Part shown: piece after piece, positions 11,280 through 20,780 of the stretch
How positions within the stretch are numbered: position 1 is the stretch's first letter
How the letters are laid out: every line of letters starts with the position of its first letter
From: Burkholderiales bacterium 67-32
GTDB taxonomy: Bacteria; Pseudomonadota; Gammaproteobacteria; Burkholderiales; Burkholderiaceae_B
Direction: 5' to 3'
Length of the DNA stretch: 64,000 nucleotides
Assembly (NCBI GenBank): GCA_001898625.1
Contig: MKUP01000010.1
Span: 186,001 to 250,000, forward strand
Notes under the pieces: generated by a model
Databases searched by the model: none
What the model was told of the DNA's origin: nothing
What the model saw: only the letters and a program-made list of their open reading frames with translations
Position numbers and translations under genes: made by a program

Positions 11280-11383
11280 CGGGCGCGGCGATTTGTCTGC
11301 GGCCCGCGGGTGTTTTACCCTGTGGCGTAGCGAGCGGGCGCAAGCCCCGCCTTTCACCCATTTTTTCTCCAGGAGACCCCCTA

Positions 11384-13708
11384 GTGGTTCGACTCGCGAC
11401 GACAGCATGCACACTTCCCCTGCAATCCCACCGCGACGTTTCGCTGAGTCGCCGCAGGCTGTCCAAGCCCTGGTTGGTCCACTTCGCGTTCCTGATCCTG
11501 CTGCTGTTGGCGACACTGGTGTCGGCCCGTGTCGCGATGGCCGCGCAAGCCACCGCGGCGCCCACGCCGGCCGCGTTGGCCGACCTGCTCGAGAACCCTG
11601 ACAGCCGCAAGGCGCTGATCGACCAGTTGCGGGCGCACGAGCCCGCAACCGGCACGAAGCAGGCGGGTACCGCCTCCGATGCGCCACCCGCCCACGAGTC
11701 TCCCACGCTGCGGGCGCGGCTGGCGGACGGCACGCAGCGTTTCCTGTCCAGCCTGGTGTCCGACCTGGGGCAGGGCGCCGCGGACCTGCGGGCCATGGCC
11801 GAAGGCGACGGTCCGTCCATGGACAGCAGCGAGGCGCGGGCGTTGCGGCCGCTGGCCATGTCGGTCGTGACGGCCATCGTCGCCTTCGTACTGCTGCGGC
11901 TGGTCGCGTTGTGGATCTACCGGCGCATCGACGAATGGGTGGCGGGCCTGGGATGGGATGCCACGGCTTCGCCACGGGCCGAAGCGCCCGTTGGCATGCC
12001 GGTCCTGTACCGGCGCGCGGGCGCCATCATCGGCGCGGTGGTCATCGATGCGCTGGTGGTGCTGCTGGCCGCCGCGGCGGCGTACGCGGCAGGCGTGCGC
12101 GGCGGGCCGGACGGCGTCGCCGTCGATCCGCTGGTGGCTGTGTTCCTGAAGGCCTTCCTGGCGGTCGAGATCACCAAGGTCCTGGTGCGCACCGTGTTCT
12201 CGACGCGTTATCCGCACCTGCGCTTGTTGCCGATGTCGGACGAGATGGCCCGCTACTGGAACCGCTGGCTGATCGTGCTGGTCATGGCGGCGGGCTACGG
12301 CACCATGCTGGTCGATCCGGTGCTGGCGGCGGCGCTGTCTCCCGCGCTGGGCCGGCTGGCCGCATTGGTGATCATGCTGGGCGTTTACGTGTATGCGGTG
12401 GGCGTGATCTGGCGCAACCGCCAGCGGGTGCGCGAGAAGCTCGAGCACAGCGGTTCGCGCAGGACGACCTTCCTGGGTACCTCGCCGCGTCTGCTGGCGC
12501 GCGTCTGGCACTGGCTGGGAATCGGGTATTTCACCGTACTGCTGGTGGTCAGCCAGATCGATCCGGCCAACGCGCTGCCCTTCATGGTGGCCGCCACGCT
12601 CCAGACCCTGCTGGCAACCGGCGTGGGCAGCCTGGCCATCGTGCTGCTGAACGCGCTGCTGGCCAAGCCCGTACGGGTCTCGGACGAACTGCGCGCCCGC
12701 CTGCCGATGCTGGAGAACCGTCTGAACTCCTACGTGCCCGCGACCATCCGCTTCGCCGGCTGGGTGGTCCGCATCGTCGTGGTGCTGCTGGTGCTGGATG
12801 CGTGGCGCGCCTTCAACCTGTCGCGCTGGATCGCCTCGGACGCCGGCGGGGCGGCCATAGGCGTGGCGGTGAACGTGGCCATCGTGCTGCTGACGGCGGC
12901 GCTGGCGTGGACGGTGGTGGCCAGCATCATCGAGCATCGCCTGAGCCTGCGCGAGGGCGGACGCATGCCGACCGCGCGCGAGAAGACATTGCTGTCGCTG
13001 TTCCGCAATGCGGCGCTGATTGTGATCGTTGCCATGACTGTCATGGTGGTGCTGTCGCAGATAGGCATAGACGTGGCGCCCCTGATCGCGGGTGCCGGCG
13101 TGGTCGGCCTGGCCGTGGGCTTCGGCGCGCAGAAGCTGGTGCAGGACATCATCACCGGCGTCTTCATCCAGCTCGAGAACGGCATGAACGAGAACGACGT
13201 CGTGCAGGTGGCCGGCGTGTTCGGCACGGTCGAGAAGATGACGATCCGCTCGGTCGGCATACGGACCCTGGACGGCGGCTACCACTTGGTGCCGTTTTCG
13301 TCGGTGGACGTGGTGTCCAATCACATGAGGGACTTCTCCTATCACCTGGGCGAGTACACGATCGCCCACCGGGAGAGCATCGACGACGCCATGCAACATA
13401 TGCGCAACGCCTTCGCGGAACTGATGGCCGACGAGGCGCTCGCGCCGGAGATCCTGGAAGACATCAGTATTCCGGGCGTCACCGCGGTCAACGAGAAGGG
13501 CGCGACCATACGGGTCCTGATCAAGACCCGCCCGGGCATGCAGTGGGCGGTGCAGCGTGCCTACAATCGCCTGCTGAAGCAGCATTTCAGCGCCGCCGGC
13601 ATCGAGCTGCCTTATCCGCACATGGTGGTCTATTTCGGGCAGGACAAGCAGGGCGAGGCGCCGCCGGTGCGGGTGGCGATGGAAGGCGGCCAGCCCGCGG
13701 CGAACTGA
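11384..13708 (+). CDS. Large mechanosensitive channel, MscS family (YbiO-like)
   Basis: Multi-TM N-terminus; MscS core VAPLIAGAGVVGLAVGFGAQKLVQDIITGVFIQLENGMNENDVVQVAGVFGTVEKMTIRSVGIRTLDG. GTG start. Confidence 0.9.
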   Translation: MVRLATTACTLPLQSHRDVSLSRRRLSKPWLVHFAFLILLLLATLVSARVAMAAQATAAPTPAALADLLENPDSRKALIDQLRAHEPATGTKQAGTASDAPPAHESPTLRARLADGTQRFLSSLVSDLGQGAADLRAMAEGDGPSMDSSEARALRPLAMSVVTAIVAFVLLRLVALWIYRRIDEWVAGLGWDATASPRAEAPVGMPVLYRRAGAIIGAVVIDALVVLLAAAAAYAAGVRGGPDGVAVDPLVAVFLKAFLAVEITKVLVRTVFSTRYPHLRLLPMSDEMARYWNRWLIVLVMAAGYGTMLVDPVLAAALSPALGRLAALVIMLGVYVYAVGVIWRNRQRVREKLEHSGSRRTTFLGTSPRLLARVWHWLGIGYFTVLLVVSQIDPANALPFMVAATLQTLLATGVGSLAIVLLNALLAKPVRVSDELRARLPMLENRLNSYVPATIRFAGWVVRIVVVLLVLDAWRAFNLSRWIASDAGGAAIGVAVNVAIVLLTAALAWTVVASIIEHRLSLREGGRMPTAREKTLLSLFRNAALIVIVAMTVMVVLSQIGIDVAPLIAGAGVVGLAVGFGAQKLVQDIITGVFIQLENGMNENDVVQVAGVFGTVEKMTIRSVGIRTLDGGYHLVPFSSVDVVSNHMRDFSYHLGEYTIAHRESIDDAMQHMRNAFAELMADEALAPEILEDISIPGVTAVNEKGATIRVLIKTRPGMQWAVQRAYNRLLKQHFSAAGIELPYPHMVVYFGQDKQGEAPPVRVAMEGGQPAAN

Positions 13709-13718
13709 TCCCCGGCCT

Positions 13719-14936
13719 TCAGGCCGCCAGCAGCCAGCCTCCCAGCGCCGCGAATACCACGACCAGGACGGGCGGCACGCGGCCCACGACCAGCAGCCCG
13801 AAGGCGGCCAGGGCCAGCGCGAAGTCGGCACGGCCGTGGATGGCGCTGGTCCATACCGGGTCGTACAGCGCCGATAGCAGAATGCCGACCACGCCGGCGT
13901 TGACGCCGGCCAGTGCGGTCTGGATGCCGCGGCGCTGGCGCAGTTGTTCCCAGAAAGGCAAGGCGCCCACAAGAACCAGCAGCGCGGGCAGGAAGATCAC
14001 GGCCAGCGCGGCCAGGCCGCCGGTCCAGCCGTGCAGCGGACCAAGGGATACCGCGCCCAGGTAGGCGGCGAAGGTGAACAGCGGCCCGGGCACGGCCTGT
14101 GCCGCGCCGTAGCCCGCCAGAAAATCCGCGTTGTCGACCAGGCCCGTGGGTACGACCGTGGCTTGCAAGAGCGGCAGCACCACGTGCCCGCCGCCGAAGA
14201 CCAGCGCGCCGGCGCGATAGATGCCATCGAAGAACGCCACGAGCGAGGAGCCGCTGGCGGCGGCCCAGGCCGGCAGCGCCGCCAGCGGCAGCACGAACAG
14301 CGCCAGGGCGGCGATACCGGCGCGGCGGGAGATGGGGTAGGAATGCGGATGCGCCGGGGCGGGCGCGGGCAGGTCCAGCAGCCATCGACCGAGCAGCCCG
14401 CAGGCCACGATCGCGCCGACCTGTCCCGCCGCCGAGGGCAAGGCCAGCGTCGCCAGGGCGGCCAGTATGGCCAGTCCCGCCCGCGTCCGGTCCGGGCATA
14501 GCGACCGGGCCATGCCCCAGATCGCCTGCGCGACCACCGCCACGGCCACGACCTTCAGCCCGTGCACCCAGCCGGAGGCGGCCAGGTCGTTGTAGCCGGC
14601 CATGCCGTAGGCGAACAGGATCAGGACCAGGGCCGAGGGCAGGGTGAAGCCCAGCCACGCGGCCAGCAGGCCGGGCCAGCCGGCGCGCCGCAGTCCTACT
14701 GCCATGCCGACCTGGCTGCTGGCCGGCCCGGGCAGGAACTGGCACAGGGCCACGAGATCCGAGTAGCTGCGATCGTCCAGCCAGCGGCGGCGTTCGACGA
14801 ATTCGGTACGGAAGTAGCCCAGGTGCGCGATCGGTCCGCCGAAGGAACTCAGTCCCAGCCGCAGGAAGACCACGAATACCCGCCAGGCGCCGTCGCGTGA
14901 GTCGTCGTGTCTTGCCTGAGGGGCGTCGGTGGGCAT
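13719..14936 (-). CDS. chrA: Chromate transporter
   Basis: FLRLGLSSFGGPIAHLGYFRTEFVERRRWLDDRSYSDLVALCQFLPGPASSQVGMAVG; duplicated CHR domains. Confidence 0.92.
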   Translation of the reverse strand: MPTDAPQARHDDSRDGAWRVFVVFLRLGLSSFGGPIAHLGYFRTEFVERRRWLDDRSYSDLVALCQFLPGPASSQVGMAVGLRRAGWPGLLAAWLGFTLPSALVLILFAYGMAGYNDLAASGWVHGLKVVAVAVVAQAIWGMARSLCPDRTRAGLAILAALATLALPSAAGQVGAIVACGLLGRWLLDLPAPAPAHPHSYPISRRAGIAALALFVLPLAALPAWAAASGSSLVAFFDGIYRAGALVFGGGHVVLPLLQATVVPTGLVDNADFLAGYGAAQAVPGPLFTFAAYLGAVSLGPLHGWTGGLAALAVIFLPALLVLVGALPFWEQLRQRRGIQTALAGVNAGVVGILLSALYDPVWTSAIHGRADFALALAAFGLLVVGRVPPVLVVVFAALGGWLLAA

Positions 14937-14941
14937 GGTCG

Positions 14942-15877
14942 TCAACGTGGGGAGGCTTTTCGGGAGGGCTTGCCGGCGCCTTCGTGCGCGCGGACGAAGT
15001 CGATGAAGGCCCGCAGGGGCGACGGCAGGTGCCGGCGGCCGGAATAATAAAGGAAGGGACCGGTGAATGGGCGCCACCAGGACTTGAGCACGGGCTCCAG
15101 CGCGCCGCTGTCCAGGTCGGGCTGCAGCCAGCCCTCGAACAGGTGGATGATGCCCAGGCCGTCCCGCGCGGCCTGGGCGGCGAGCTCGACGCCGCTGCCC
15201 AGGCTGACCAGCAGCGGCCCGGTGGGCTCCACGCGCAGCACTTCCCCCTTGCGTTCGTACTCCCAGGCGGGCATGGCGCCGCTGGAGAACTGGCCACGCA
15301 GGCAGACGTGGCCGAGCAGGTCGCGCGGATGCGTGGGCCGGCCGCGCGCAGCCAGGTAGGCGGGCGCGGCGGCGGTGGCGAAGCGCTGCCAGCGCGGGCC
15401 GATGGGGATCGCGATCATGTCCTGCTCCAGCCGCTCGTCGTAGCGGATGCCGGCGTCGCAGCCGGCGGCCAGCAGGTCGACGAAGCCGTCCTCGACCACG
15501 ATTTCCAGCTTGATGTCCGGATAGGCCTGCAGGAAGGGGGTGACGAGGGGGGCGAGCACCAGCCGCGCCGCGCTGAGCGGGACGTTCAGGCGCAAGGTCC
15601 CGGCGGGCCGGTCGCGGAAACCGTTGACGACGTCGAGCGCGGTTTCCACTTCGCCCAGCGCGGGCACCAGCCGTTCGACCAGGCGGGCGCCGGCCTCGGT
15701 TGGCGTCACGCTGCGGGTGGTGCGGTGGAGCAGCCTGACACCCAGCCGGGCCTCCAGCCGCCGCACGGCCTCGCTCAGGCTGGAGGCGGAGGTGCCGCTG
15801 GCGCGGGCGCCTTCGCGAAAGCCCCCGGCGCGAACCACGGCCAGGAAGGCGAACAGGTCTTGGAGCGGTGCTTGCAT
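14942..15877 (-). CDS. LysR family transcriptional regulator
   Basis: LQDLFAFLAVVRAGGFREGARASGTSASSLSEAVRRLEARLGVRLLHRTTRSVTPTEAG. Confidence 0.92.
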   Translation of the reverse strand: MQAPLQDLFAFLAVVRAGGFREGARASGTSASSLSEAVRRLEARLGVRLLHRTTRSVTPTEAGARLVERLVPALGEVETALDVVNGFRDRPAGTLRLNVPLSAARLVLAPLVTPFLQAYPDIKLEIVVEDGFVDLLAAGCDAGIRYDERLEQDMIAIPIGPRWQRFATAAAPAYLAARGRPTHPRDLLGHVCLRGQFSSGAMPAWEYERKGEVLRVEPTGPLLVSLGSGVELAAQAARDGLGIIHLFEGWLQPDLDSGALEPVLKSWWRPFTGPFLYYSGRRHLPSPLRAFIDFVRAHEGAGKPSRKASPR

Positions 15878-15976
15878 TGTGCGGAATTCCGTACAGCCTG
15901 TGCCGATTACACCAGATTATCGTTCGAGGCGGCTGTGTCTATAGTGTGATCCATCCACGCTTTCCGGAGAAATGCC

Positions 15977-16852
15977 ATGACCGATCTGCAAACAGCGGGC
16001 AGTTTTGCCCTGGGAGACCGACCCGTGCGCCGCATGGGCTACGGCGCGATGCAACTGGCGGGGCCGGGGGTGTTCGGGCCGCCCAGGGACCGCGCCGCGG
16101 CGCTGGCGGTGCTGCGCGCCGCGGTCGAAGCGGGCGTCAACCATATCGACACCAGCGACTTCTACGGCCCCCACGTCACCAACCAACTGATCCGCGAGGC
16201 CCTGCATCCCTACCGGGACCTGACCATCGTGACCAAGGTCGGCGCCGTGCGTGGGTCCGACGCGTCGTGGAATCCGGCGCAGAGCCCCGAAGAGCTGACG
16301 CGGGCCGTGCACGACAACCTGCGCAATCTGGGCCTGGACGTGCTGGACGTGGTGAACCTGCGCATCATGGGAGACGTGCACGCGCCGTCCGAAGGGTCGA
16401 TCGAAGAGCCGTTCACCGCGCTGGCGCAATTGCAGCGGCAGGGGCTCATCCGCCACCTTGGCCTGAGCAACGCCACGGCCGCGCAGGTGGTCCAAGCCCG
16501 GCGCATCGCCCCCATCGTGTGCGTGCAGAACCACTACAACCTGGCGCACCGCGCCGACGACGCGCTGATCGATGAACTGGGCGGCCAGGGCATCGCCTAC
16601 GTGCCGTTCTTCCCACTGGGTGGTTTCTCGCCGCTGCAATCGGGCATCCTGACCCGCGTGGCGCAGCGGCTGGAGGCGACGCCCATGCAGGTCGCGCTGG
16701 CCTGGCTGCTGGCGCGCGCACCCAACCTGCTGCTGATACCGGGAACGTCTTCGCCAGCGCATCTGCGGGAGAACCTGGCGGCAGCCGCGCTGGCGCTGCC
16801 CGCCGATGCGATGGCGGAGCTGGACGGCATCGCGGCGGAGGGCCACGCCTAG
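15977..16852 (+). CDS. Aldo/keto reductase
   Basis: VRRMGYGAMQLAGPGVFGPPRDRAAALAVLRAAVEAGVNHIDTSDFYGPHVTNQLIREAL. Confidence 0.92.
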   Translation: MTDLQTAGSFALGDRPVRRMGYGAMQLAGPGVFGPPRDRAAALAVLRAAVEAGVNHIDTSDFYGPHVTNQLIREALHPYRDLTIVTKVGAVRGSDASWNPAQSPEELTRAVHDNLRNLGLDVLDVVNLRIMGDVHAPSEGSIEEPFTALAQLQRQGLIRHLGLSNATAAQVVQARRIAPIVCVQNHYNLAHRADDALIDELGGQGIAYVPFFPLGGFSPLQSGILTRVAQRLEATPMQVALAWLLARAPNLLLIPGTSSPAHLRENLAAAALALPADAMAELDGIAAEGHA

Positions 16853-16927
16853 TCGGTGCGGGCGCGGCGGCGAAGATGCGTTATCGTCGCGGGTGGATCC
16901 CATTCATGCCCCCGACAAGACCCCCGC

Positions 16928-17386
16928 GTGAGAACCGATAGCCGCCTTTCCCGGATGCTGCACGTGCTGCTGCACATGGCCAGGGACGACCAGCCCGTGA
17001 CGTCCGCCCAGATCGCCCGGATGCTGGGCACCAATGCCGCCGTGGTGCGCCGGACCCTGGCGGGCCTGCGCAAGGCGGGCTACGTGCAGTCCGAGAAAGG
17101 CCACCACGGCGGCTGGCGGCTCGATTGCGACCTGGCCACCGTCACGCTGCTGGACATCCACCGCGCGGTGGGCGGGCCCAGGGTCTTCGCGATCGGCGCG
17201 GACCACGCCCATCCCGACTGCGCGGTCGAACGCGTGGTCAACGCCGCGCTGGCCGATGCGCTGGAAGAGGCGCAAGCCTTGCTCGTCCGGCGCCTGGGCG
17301 CGGTGACGCTGGCCGACCTGGCCAGGGAATTCGACCAGATCTGCAGCACGGCCTCGTGGGGCCTGGCGGACCACCCGCAGTCTTGA
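16928..17386 (+). CDS. Rrf2 family transcriptional regulator
   Basis: SRLSRMLHVLLHMARDDQPVTSAQIARMLGTNAAVVRRTLAGLRKAGYVQSEKGHHGGWRL; Rrf2 wHTH; only two Cys, no clustered triad. GTG start. Confidence 0.85.
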   Translation: MRTDSRLSRMLHVLLHMARDDQPVTSAQIARMLGTNAAVVRRTLAGLRKAGYVQSEKGHHGGWRLDCDLATVTLLDIHRAVGGPRVFAIGADHAHPDCAVERVVNAALADALEEAQALLVRRLGAVTLADLAREFDQICSTASWGLADHPQS

Positions 17387-17450
17387 ACGTACCCCGCTAG
17401 GGGATGGCCCCGGGCCTCGAAGGGGTATCGGGGCTTTGCGGCGGATTTTT

Positions 17451-17471
17451 ATGTATCATTTAAAGGTACAT
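17451..17471. promoter_or_regulatory. Imperfect palindrome, candidate Rrf2 operator
   Basis: ATGTATC-ATTTAAA-GGTACAT immediately upstream of the oxidoreductase gene; AT-rich island in GC-rich DNA. Confidence 0.5.
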
Positions 17472-17497
17472 GAATTCGACAGAGCAAGGAGAGCGGT

Positions 17498-18382
17498 ATG
17501 GACTACGACGTGATCATCATCGGCGGAAGCTACGCCGGGCTTTCGGCCGGCATGCAACTGGCACGCGCCCGGCGCCGTGTGCTCGTGATCGACGCCGGCG
17601 AGCGCCGCAACCGATATGCGCCGTTTTCCCATGGTTTCCTGACGCGCGACGGCGAGGCGGGAGCCGACATCGCCGCCATTGCCCGCGACCAGTTGCTCAG
17701 GTACGAGACAGTGGAGTGGCTGGATGCCCGCGTGGACGCGGTGGCGCAGGCGGGCGAGGGCTTCGCGGTGTCGGTGGGCGGGCAGGTGCGCACGGCGCGG
17801 CGTGTCGTGCTCGCGACGGGGGTGAAGGATGAGCTGCCGGACCTGCCGGGACTCGCGCAGCGCTGGGGCACCCATGTGTTCCATTGTCCGTACTGCCATG
17901 GCTACGAGTTGCAGCAGGGCCGCATCGGCGTGCTGGCCTTGTCCGAGATGTCCATGCACCAGGCGATGATGCTACCCGACTGGGGCGCGACGACGCTGTT
18001 CCTGAACGAGGCCTTCGAACCCGATACCCAGCAGCTCGCGCTCCTGGCCGGACGCGGCGTGGCCCTCGTGCGGGGACGGGTGGCGCGGCTGGACGGCGAA
18101 GGCGTGGCGGTGGTCATGGCCGATGGCGAAGTCCATGCGCTGGACGGCCTGTTCATCGCGGCCCGGGTCCGGTCCTCGGGACTGGCCGAGCAGTTGGGCT
18201 GCGTGATGGAAGAGGGTCCGTGGGGCAGCACGATCAAGACCGATACGACCAAGGCCACGAGCGTGCCGGGCGTGTTCGCGTGCGGCGATACAGGCCGGCC
18301 CGCCGGCTCGGTGGCGGCGGCGGTGGGCGATGGCGCGATGGCGGGCGCCGCGGCGCACCGCTCGCTGATGTTCGGGTTGTAG
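17498..18382 (+). CDS. NAD(P)/FAD-dependent oxidoreductase (thioredoxin reductase-like)
   Basis: DVIIIGGSYAGLSAGMQLARARRRVLVIDAG; VFHCPYCHGYELQQG; VFACGDTGRPAGSVAAAVGDG. Confidence 0.9.
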   Translation: MDYDVIIIGGSYAGLSAGMQLARARRRVLVIDAGERRNRYAPFSHGFLTRDGEAGADIAAIARDQLLRYETVEWLDARVDAVAQAGEGFAVSVGGQVRTARRVVLATGVKDELPDLPGLAQRWGTHVFHCPYCHGYELQQGRIGVLALSEMSMHQAMMLPDWGATTLFLNEAFEPDTQQLALLAGRGVALVRGRVARLDGEGVAVVMADGEVHALDGLFIAARVRSSGLAEQLGCVMEEGPWGSTIKTDTTKATSVPGVFACGDTGRPAGSVAAAVGDGAMAGAAAHRSLMFGL

Positions 18383-18398
18383 AAGAGCGGCAGGGCCG

Positions 18399-19604
18399 TC
18401 AGGCCCGGGTTTGCGCGGGCCAGGCGGCCACCAGCACCAGCAGGATGGCGGCCAGCGCATAGGGCACGCCTGGACCGGTTTCGTACAGCAGGGTGCCGGC
18501 CAGCGGGCCCAGGACGATGCCCAGTCCTTGCGCGGCGCCCACCGATCCGGCGGCCGCGCCTTGTTCATGCGCCGCCACGGCGTTCGAGGCCATTGCGGCG
18601 AACGCGGGGAACATCCAGCCCATGCCCGCCGCGGCAACGAAGAAAGCGGCTTCCAGCATGGCCCCGGTGCTGGCCAGCGGCACGGCGCCGAAGCCTGCCG
18701 CGCTGACCAGCGCGCCGGCGCGGATCAGGCGCTGCGTGCTCCAGCCCAGGCGGCGCACCGCCAGTTGCGCGACGATGAGCGCCACGCCCACCATGGCCAG
18801 CGCCAGGCCGGCGGTGCGCGCGGCGGCCTCGGGCGCCAGGCCCAACTGGTCGATCGCGAAGAAGCCGACGGTGATCTGCGCCATGGAGACGCAGAACATG
18901 CAGACGAAGGCCACGGTCATCGGCCGGCGCAGCCTGGGCTCGACCAGGCGCTGTGCCGCCGTGGCGGTGCCATGGGCGGGGGGTGAGTCGGGCAGCGCTT
19001 TCCAGAGCAGGCCCAGGCCGAGCAGGGGCAGCACCGCGATCAGGGCGAGCGGCAGCGACAGGCCCAGCGGCGTGAGCGCCGCGACGATGGCCGGTCCCAG
19101 CACGAGGCCGATGGCATTGGCCGCGCCCAATGAGGCCATGGCGGCGGCTCGCCGTTCGGCGGGCAGGTGATCGGCCACCAGCGCCTGGCTGACCGAGGGA
19201 ATCGCGGCGAAGAACGCGCCCACCGAGCCCCGGGTTACGACGAGGCCGGCGAAGACCAGTCCGGCGGCGGGAAAGAAATAAAGCGAGGCGATGGCGACGG
19301 CGCACATCGCCCAGTAGCTCAGGGCGAAGCCGCCCACGCCCGCCAGCAGCACGCGCCGCCGGCCCAGCCGGTCGCTGGCGGTGCCCCAGGTCCGGGCCAG
19401 CAGCATCCACAGCACGCCGCCCACGGTGATGACAGCGCCGGCCTGCCATGCCGCCAGATGTAGCAGCCGTGCGACGGGGCCGATGACCGAGACGAAGCCC
19501 ATCATCGCCATGGTGCAGGTCATGTAGGCCGCCAGCAGGGGGCGGAAGTCGAAGGCCGGGCCGGCTTGCGGGGCCGGCGCGGCGGGGGCGGGTATCGGAG
19601 TCAT
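18399..19604 (-). CDS. MFS transporter
   Basis: MTPIPAPAAPAPQAGPAFDFRPLLAAYMTCTMAMMGFVSVIGPVAR...TWGTASDRLGRRRVLLAGVGGF. Confidence 0.9.
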   Translation of the reverse strand: MTPIPAPAAPAPQAGPAFDFRPLLAAYMTCTMAMMGFVSVIGPVARLLHLAAWQAGAVITVGGVLWMLLARTWGTASDRLGRRRVLLAGVGGFALSYWAMCAVAIASLYFFPAAGLVFAGLVVTRGSVGAFFAAIPSVSQALVADHLPAERRAAAMASLGAANAIGLVLGPAIVAALTPLGLSLPLALIAVLPLLGLGLLWKALPDSPPAHGTATAAQRLVEPRLRRPMTVAFVCMFCVSMAQITVGFFAIDQLGLAPEAAARTAGLALAMVGVALIVAQLAVRRLGWSTQRLIRAGALVSAAGFGAVPLASTGAMLEAAFFVAAAGMGWMFPAFAAMASNAVAAHEQGAAAGSVGAAQGLGIVLGPLAGTLLYETGPGVPYALAAILLVLVAAWPAQTRA

Positions 19605-19621
19605 GGCGGCGATGCGTGATG

Positions 19622-20251
19622 TCAACAGGAGCGCAGCGCCGCGGCAAAGGTGTCGGTCAGCCGGCGCACGATGCGCGTACGCTGCGCCGTGTTGCCGCGC
19701 GCGACGGCGTCGTCGGCCAGCCCATGCATGGAGTGGAACATCATGATCGCCATGGCGCGGCTGTCGGCCACCCGCCAGGCTCCGGCGGCGGCGCCGGCTT
19801 CCAGCAGGGCTTCCAGCTGGACGATGATGGGGTTGTCCTTCATGAGTTCGCGGCTGGCCGGATGCGGGTCGTGGAACAGCATGTCGTGCAGCATCACCTG
19901 GTCCAGCAGGCCGTCCAGCATGGCGGTAAACCAGGCGCGCAGCCGGGCGTTCCATCCCTTTTCGCCGGGTGCCGTGCGACGCCGAACGGCCGTATCCACG
20001 CGCTGGCAGAAGCCCTGGATAAAGCGTTCCCGAAGCGCGCCCAGCAGTTCTTCCCGGGAGGAGAAATACAGGTAGAACGTACCCTTGGAAACCTGGGCGC
20101 CAGCGGTGATGTCGTCGATGCTGGTCTGGGCCACGCCTTTTTGCAGGAAGAGGCGTTCGGCCGCATCCAGCAATTCGACACGCCGGTTCTGCGGCGCGCG
20201 CACGCGTGGCCGTGTCGCGGCGGACGTGGCGCCGGAAGATTCAGCGCGCAT
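19622..20251 (-). CDS. TetR family transcriptional regulator
   Basis: QNRRVELLDAAERLFLQKGVAQTSIDDITAGAQVSKGTFYLYFSSREELLGAL. Confidence 0.93.
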   Translation of the reverse strand: MRAESSGATSAATRPRVRAPQNRRVELLDAAERLFLQKGVAQTSIDDITAGAQVSKGTFYLYFSSREELLGALRERFIQGFCQRVDTAVRRRTAPGEKGWNARLRAWFTAMLDGLLDQVMLHDMLFHDPHPASRELMKDNPIIVQLEALLEAGAAAGAWRVADSRAMAIMMFHSMHGLADDAVARGNTAQRTRIVRRLTDTFAAALRSC

Positions 20252-20705
20252 CCGTTTTCCCTCGCACGGCCGCCATGACCGCCGCTTCGTCGAAGGGCAG
20301 GCCGCGCGGCGCGAATACCTGGTCGCGCAGCCAGGCCAGCGCCGAGGGCAGGTCGGCGAAGATCGCGGCCGGCACGCCGAACAGCTTCTCGACGTTCATC
20401 CGGGACATCCGCTCGAACTCTCCGGCCGGGACGACGCTGGCCATGCCCATCACCTGTTCGCGGATGGCCTGGGCCTGGCGGCCGAACCACTGCTTGACGT
20501 GCTGCGCGGAGCCGGGAGGGTGGGTCAGCGAGGCGGCGTCGGTGAACACGCGCAGAGATGCGAAGGCTTGCCCGCGTGCCAGCCAGTCGTCCCATGCCTG
20601 GGCGAAGTCCTGGGTGTCCGCCAGCGTGGGGGCGCCGGCGGAGACGCTGACGACGAGCGGCCACTGGCCGAGATCGTGATGTTGCATGACGAGCCTCTTA
20701 TCCAT
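20241..20705 (-). CDS. Conserved-looking hypothetical protein (possibly SpoIIAA/STAS-like)
   Basis: Overlaps TetR start by 11 bp, same strand; MQHHDLGQWPLVVSVSAGAPTLADTQDFAQAWDDWLARGQAFASLRVFTD... Confidence 0.6.
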   Translation of the reverse strand: MDKRLVMQHHDLGQWPLVVSVSAGAPTLADTQDFAQAWDDWLARGQAFASLRVFTDAASLTHPPGSAQHVKQWFGRQAQAIREQVMGMASVVPAGEFERMSRMNVEKLFGVPAAIFADLPSALAWLRDQVFAPRGLPFDEAAVMAAVRGKTDAR

Positions 20706-20728
20706 TGACGAGTGGATGACGATTTCAA

Positions 20729-20747
20729 ATTAATGAGAATCGTTATC
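20729..20747. promoter_or_regulatory. Candidate Fur box
   Basis: ATTAATGAGAATCGTTATC; 15 of 19 positions match GATAATGATAATCATTATC by hand alignment. Confidence 0.65.
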
Positions 20748-20756
20748 GTTATTGGA

Positions 20757-20775
20757 TAATGACTGGCGGTCATTA
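20757..20775. promoter_or_regulatory. Perfect 7-bp-arm palindrome, candidate TetR operator
   Basis: TAATGAC-TGGCG-GTCATTA upstream of the hypothetical-TetR operon. Confidence 0.6.
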
Positions 20776-20780
20776 ACTTG

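Noticed and set aside
11381-13972. 863-aa minus-strand ORF opposite the MscS gene
   Set aside because: Composition of a shadow ORF; the plus strand encodes an unmistakable MscS channel.
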